DNA from: Eubacterium sp.
Lineage (GTDB): Bacteria; Bacillota; Clostridia; Lachnospirales; Lachnospiraceae
NCBI GenBank assembly: GCA_017634475.1
Contig: JAGBNH010000106.1
Location: forward strand, 1-55,122
Length of the DNA stretch: 55,122 nucleotides
Direction: 5' to 3'
How positions within the stretch are numbered: the stretch's first letter is position 1; each line of letters begins with the position of its first letter. The position numbers and the translations under genes are program-made. Positions 52,170 through 55,122 of the stretch are shown piece by piece. Under the pieces are notes generated by a model. The model was not told where the DNA came from, ran no database searches, and saw nothing but the letters and a program-made list of their open reading frames with translations.

Positions 52170-52197
52170 GAGTCCATACCTCCGGGAGAGACCTGTG

Positions 52198-52878
52198 TCA
52201 GCTCCGCTTTACATCCTTTCTGATCATTCCGTCCTGGATGGTGATCACGCGGTCTGCCTGCGCCGCGATCTCCAGGTCATGGGTGATCATGATAATGGTC
52301 TGTCCCGTGGACTGATTCGCCCGCTGAAGCAGGGCGATGATCTCGTCACTTGCCTTTTTGTCCAGGTTACCGGTAAGCTCATCCGCCAGGATGATGGCCG
52401 GCTGATTGATCAGGGCCCGGCCGATGGCAACTCTCTGCTGCTGTCCGCCGGACATCTGGCTGGGGAGGTGATGCTCTCTTCCCTCCAGGCCAAGGCTGTG
52501 GATCAGCTCCTTCAGCTTCTCCGGATCCACCTCTCTTCCGTCCAGATCACAGGGAAGTGTGATATTCTCCTCCGCCGTAAGCACGGGGATCAGATTGTAG
52601 AACTGGTAGATCAGCCCCACCTGTCTTCTCCGGAAGACAGCCAATGTATCGTCATCCTGCTGATAGATATCTTCTCCGTCGATATAAACCTTTCCGGAAT
52701 TCGGCCGGTCCACTCCGCCCAACAGATGAAGCAGCGTAGACTTTCCGCTTCCCGAGGCTCCGATGATGCAAAGGAACTCACCCTTTTCCACGGAAAAACT
52801 GATATCATCCACCGCACGGACCTCGGTTTCACCGCTTCCGTATATTTTCGTCAAATGCTCAACTCGCAGGATCTCCAT
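52198..52878 (-). CDS. ABC transporter ATP-binding protein (LolD/MacB type)
   Basis: 226 residues with Walker A GASGSGKST, Q-loop, signature SGGQQQRVAIGRAL, Walker B IILADELTGNLD and H-loop ITHDLE. The segment YNLIPVLTAEENITLP is typical of LolD/MacB-type ATPases paired with FtsX permeases. It powers the adjacent permease. AAAGGGAATGTT precedes the ATG. It is first in the operon ATPase-permease-regulator-kinase, and a tandem repeat operator lies about 55 bases upstream. Confidence 0.95.
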   Translation of the reverse strand: MEILRVEHLTKIYGSGETEVRAVDDISFSVEKGEFLCIIGASGSGKSTLLHLLGGVDRPNSGKVYIDGEDIYQQDDDTLAVFRRRQVGLIYQFYNLIPVLTAEENITLPCDLDGREVDPEKLKELIHSLGLEGREHHLPSQMSGGQQQRVAIGRALINQPAIILADELTGNLDKKASDEIIALLQRANQSTGQTIIMITHDLEIAAQADRVITIQDGMIRKDVKRS

Positions 52879-52931
52879 AACATTCCCTTTCTCTGTGTGG
52901 TTGTTTTTGAACCGTGGCTCATGTTATCAGT

Positions 52932-52953
52932 TCAAAGTGACAATAAAGTGACA
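52932..52953 (-). promoter_or_regulatory. Tandem 11-bp direct repeat, probable response-regulator site
   Basis: On the minus strand TGTCACTTTAT (52953-52943) is followed directly by TGTCACTTTGA (52942-52932). An 11-bp period puts both TGTCA cores on one DNA face, as in PhoB/OmpR-family boxes. It occupies the -35 position relative to a weak -10 (GATAAC at 52928-52923), fitting an activated promoter of the ABC/two-component operon. Confidence 0.65.
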
Positions 52954-52973
52954 TTTTCGTAAGAAATGAAATA

Positions 52974-53011
52974 TTCCCCTGACAGTTACTGAAGTCTCAC
53001 TGTCAGGGGAA
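52974..53011 (-). terminator. Hairpin after the repeat-containing membrane protein gene
   Basis: ACTGTCAGGGGAA on the plus strand (52999-53011) pairs with TTCCCCTGACAGT (52974-52986), a perfect 13-bp stem. The following minus-strand sequence TATTTCATTTCTT is only moderately T-rich. Confidence 0.65.
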
Positions 53012-53028
53012 CATATCTTTCGGGGGTA

Positions 53029-53394
53029 TTATTCAGCGTCTCCGCCATGGAAGGGCAGCTTGCAAACGATGCTGTCCGGGATCTTCACCGGAATCCTGGC
53101 GATCACGGTATCCATGGATGTCCTTGCCTTCTCGGGGATCTGCGCGATCACCGCATCCACCGAGGTTTTTGCCTTCTCGGAATGGGTGTAGATCAGATAT
53201 GCCCCGCCGGCGATGGCGCCAACGAAGAGTACACGACGCACGAAGCGGCGTCTCTTCTGCTTGATCCTCTGCTTCATTTTCTTCTTCACATCCGCCTTAA
53301 CTGCCTTACGGATGTCAGCCTTAACCTTCTCCCTTGCATCATCGGCAAGATCACCGAGGATAGAATTCAGCTTCTCATCTAATGACTTCTTCAT
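53029..53394 (-). CDS. Small membrane protein with repeated KA(K/R)TSxDxVIAxIP units
   Basis: 121 residues, not recognised. Residues 1-50 are a strongly charged, probably coiled-coil segment (EKLNSILGDLADDAREKVKA, then Lys-rich). One membrane helix lies at about 55-72 (VLFVGAIAGGAYLIY). The outer part has two copies of a 15-residue unit (KAKTSVDAVIAQIPE and KARTSMDTVIARIPV) followed by KIPDSIVCKLPFHGG. ATG 53394 has GGAGGTTACTT upstream. It has its own strong promoter at 53445-53473 and a terminator-like hairpin. No function can be inferred. Confidence 0.75.
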   Translation of the reverse strand: MKKSLDEKLNSILGDLADDAREKVKADIRKAVKADVKKKMKQRIKQKRRRFVRRVLFVGAIAGGAYLIYTHSEKAKTSVDAVIAQIPEKARTSMDTVIARIPVKIPDSIVCKLPFHGGDAE

Positions 53395-53444
53395 AAGTAA
53401 CCTCCATTCTTCATCCTTTTTATGAAAATGTATCACTGTTGTAG

Positions 53445-53473
53445 ATTATAATCAGCCCTCCGGGGGTTGTCAA
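53445..53473 (-). promoter_or_regulatory. Promoter of the small repeat-containing membrane protein gene
   Basis: Consensus -35 TTGACA (53473-53468), a 17-base spacer and consensus -10 TATAAT (53450-53445). It starts directly after the stop codon of the upstream VWA gene. Confidence 0.85.
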
Positions 53474-53474
53474 C

Positions 53475-55094
53475 CTACAGCTGGCTGTTGAACAGATTCT
53501 TCAGCTTGTAAATGATATCGTCGGAATCCGCATTGATGCTGGCCGCCTCGTTAATTCCTGCCACCTTCTGAAGCTCACTCTTATCCGCATCATCGCCGTA
53601 GCTGATGGTATATACCGGAATGGTGGTGGTCTTTATCGCGCCCTCGATATCCTTAAGCTTGTAGGATCCGTTGGCATAGCCGTCACTCAGAAGGAGGATC
53701 ATACATTTTGCGTCCGGATGATTCACCCTCTCCTTCTCGATCATCTGGGCTGCAACCACCAGCGCTTCGTAGGTAGCCGTATTTCCGCTGGCGCTGAGGG
53801 AATCCACCGCTCCCTGGAAATAGGCGCGCTGATTCAGATCCAGCTGTGCAATGGGAAGCTCCACGGTAACGTCGCTGTCATAGCTCACCAGACCGATATA
53901 GTTGTTATCGTTGATGTAGGAAAGGCCATTGGTCAGAGAACTCTTCAGCTGATTCATGGGTGCTCCGCTCATGGAGCCTGAGCAGTCCGCTACGAAAACA
54001 GCAATGATATCCTTACCATTATCCTTCTCCTTCTTGTAGGTCACCAGCGCCTGGGTCACCTGGGAACCGGAGAAATCCAGGGTGGTCTTGTAATCGTCAT
54101 TTGCATTGAAGCCCTTATTGGTGGCGATCTTCTGCATCTCGGGGGTGAGGCAGTAATCGATGATCATCTTGATGGCGTCCAGCTGGTCCTGACTCTTGGA
54201 TGCCTTATTGCAGATAAACGCCGGATTGTCATGTCGTACGCCGAAGGGAATGAAATCATACACCGAGGTCAGGTTCTTATCATGAATGAAGGCCTGATAC
54301 TCCGTGAGCATTCCGTCAAGTCTTCCGTTGGCGGCACTGTCGCGCATCTGCTGTGTGGTGTAGGCTACATAAGGGATGTTGGCGTTGAACTTGATAAAGT
54401 TCTCCGTTCCGTCCTCCAGCAGGGTGAGCAGGAGGTTCAGTCCCGTAGCACTGGTCTGGGGATTGGTATACCCCACATTGATCTTATTCTCCTGAACGGC
54501 CTTGATGACCGAATCAAAATCCGTATAGGTTCCCTTCTTCACCAGGATACCGGCGGTATTTCCCACCAGACGGTCACAGTAGATCTCCAGCTGCGCACCG
54601 TTGGCGCTGGCATATTCGCCGAACAGGGTATTACTCGGGGAATAGAGATCCGGTACATATTTGTTGGAAATGATGTAATCCGCCGCAGTTCCCGAGGGTA
54701 CGGAGCGTACGCTGAGGGATACGGACTTGCCGTTGCTCAGTTTATGATTTTCGGAATTGAATTTGGTAGCCACATCCACCAGCCAGGAATCGTTTCCCGT
54801 GCCCGCCTTCTCACCGGAGGTAAAGATCTCGATGGCTACCTCACCTCTGCCTTCCACCGCCAGGGGGTATTTGCTGATCTCCGGAAGCTCGTCGTAAAGA
54901 TTGTTGCCGTCAAAGGACACTGCGCCCTTTTTCGGTGTGGCGGTGCTTACCTTTACATCCTCCGCCAGATCATCCAGGCTCTTTCCGTTTTTCATTTCTT
55001 TGCTTTTTCCCACAAGCACGGCAATGAGAATACCGATCATGGCCAGAACCACCACAGCTCCCACGATGATTATGGGCTTTGCCTTCTTATCCAT
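53475..55094 (-). CDS. Membrane-anchored periplasmic-binding-like / VWA-domain fusion protein
   Basis: 539 residues. A membrane helix lies at 8-29. Residues about 80-345 look like a type 2 periplasmic-binding fold (VAIEIFTSGEKAGTG, INVGYTNPQTSATGLNLLL, TPEMQKIATNKGF), as in substrate-binding proteins. Residues 362-539 are a von Willebrand A domain with MIDAS D370-x-S372-x-S374 (ADCSGSMSG), the SGNTATYEAL threonine and LLLSDGYANG. VWA domains bind partners through a metal. It probably sits outside the membrane. AGAGGTGG precedes the ATG. The gene upstream lies outside the window; TelA-type tellurite/stress clusters often hold similar VWA proteins, which I cannot check here. Confidence 0.88.
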   Translation of the reverse strand: MDKKAKPIIIVGAVVVLAMIGILIAVLVGKSKEMKNGKSLDDLAEDVKVSTATPKKGAVSFDGNNLYDELPEISKYPLAVEGRGEVAIEIFTSGEKAGTGNDSWLVDVATKFNSENHKLSNGKSVSLSVRSVPSGTAADYIISNKYVPDLYSPSNTLFGEYASANGAQLEIYCDRLVGNTAGILVKKGTYTDFDSVIKAVQENKINVGYTNPQTSATGLNLLLTLLEDGTENFIKFNANIPYVAYTTQQMRDSAANGRLDGMLTEYQAFIHDKNLTSVYDFIPFGVRHDNPAFICNKASKSQDQLDAIKMIIDYCLTPEMQKIATNKGFNANDDYKTTLDFSGSQVTQALVTYKKEKDNGKDIIAVFVADCSGSMSGAPMNQLKSSLTNGLSYINDNNYIGLVSYDSDVTVELPIAQLDLNQRAYFQGAVDSLSASGNTATYEALVVAAQMIEKERVNHPDAKCMILLLSDGYANGSYKLKDIEGAIKTTTIPVYTISYGDDADKSELQKVAGINEAASINADSDDIIYKLKNLFNSQL

Positions 55095-55122
55095 AATTAT
55101 GCCACCTCTGTCTTACATACTC

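Overview
The window looks like a chromosomal segment of a Gram-positive, low-redundancy Clostridia genome, most likely Lachnospiraceae. The evidence is the dgt-dnaG-rpoD-trmK-nucleoside kinase block, the infC-rpmI-rplT operon with an attenuator leader, DUF6465 and DUF1836 proteins, a bacterial RNase P RNA, strong AGGAGG ribosome binding sites, frequent TTG/GTG starts, and sugar ABC systems without their own ATPase. Nearly all of it is chromosomal core. I see no phage, IS element, CRISPR array or conjugative module. Assignment to family is inference; I cannot name a species.

Layout. 1-2.3 kb: tail of a BrnT/BrnA-type toxin-antitoxin pair, a secreted lipoprotein with a C-terminal Ig-like domain, a decayed ATPase remnant and tRNA-Leu(AAG). 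2.4-3.9 kb: infC-rpmI-rplT with a leader attenuator and a probable AUC start on infC. 4-8.4 kb: a polysaccharide deacetylase, folC, and a three-enzyme fusion folB-folK-pheA. 8.6-12 kb: a small membrane protein, a glycerophosphodiester phosphodiesterase, a free-standing clpX and a Lys/Ala-rich DUF6465 protein. 12.2-15.6 kb: hexapeptide acyltransferase-like protein, topoisomerase III, nitroreductase. 15.6-16 kb: rnpB. 16-23.4 kb: replication/transcription block (dgt, dnaG, rpoD, trmK, nucleoside kinase). 23.5-28.4 kb: DUF624 protein facing a sugar ABC operon whose binding-protein gene carries an in-frame TGA. 28.5-34.5 kb: an alpha/beta hydrolase-like protein lacking the catalytic serine, an unknown membrane protein, an ABC-F ATPase with a degenerate second Walker A, a DUF1836 protein and a CNNM/CorC-type protein. 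34.5-38.4 kb: YerC-type regulator, cytoplasmic alpha-amylase, HD phosphohydrolase and citrate synthase. 38.4-45.3 kb: an HscC-type Hsp70 with a J-domain/TPR partner of about 1030 residues, isocitrate dehydrogenase, HAD phosphatase. 45.4-47.4 kb: a PH-like membrane protein and purA behind a short attenuator leader. 47.5-53 kb: histidine kinase, response regulator, FtsX-type permease and ATPase, preceded by 11-bp direct repeats. 53-55.1 kb: a small membrane protein with internal repeats and a protein joining a periplasmic-binding-like region to a VWA domain.

The most interesting items are the folB-folK-pheA fusion, the HscC/J-TPR chaperone pair, the 12-residue repeat array inserted into TrmK, the candidate attenuators before infC and purA, the tandem 11-bp operator before the ABC/two-component operon, the binding-like/VWA fusion, and several genes whose key residues or reading frame are broken. 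Coordinates of motifs were read by eye from the sequence; family names rest on remembered family features and not on a database search.
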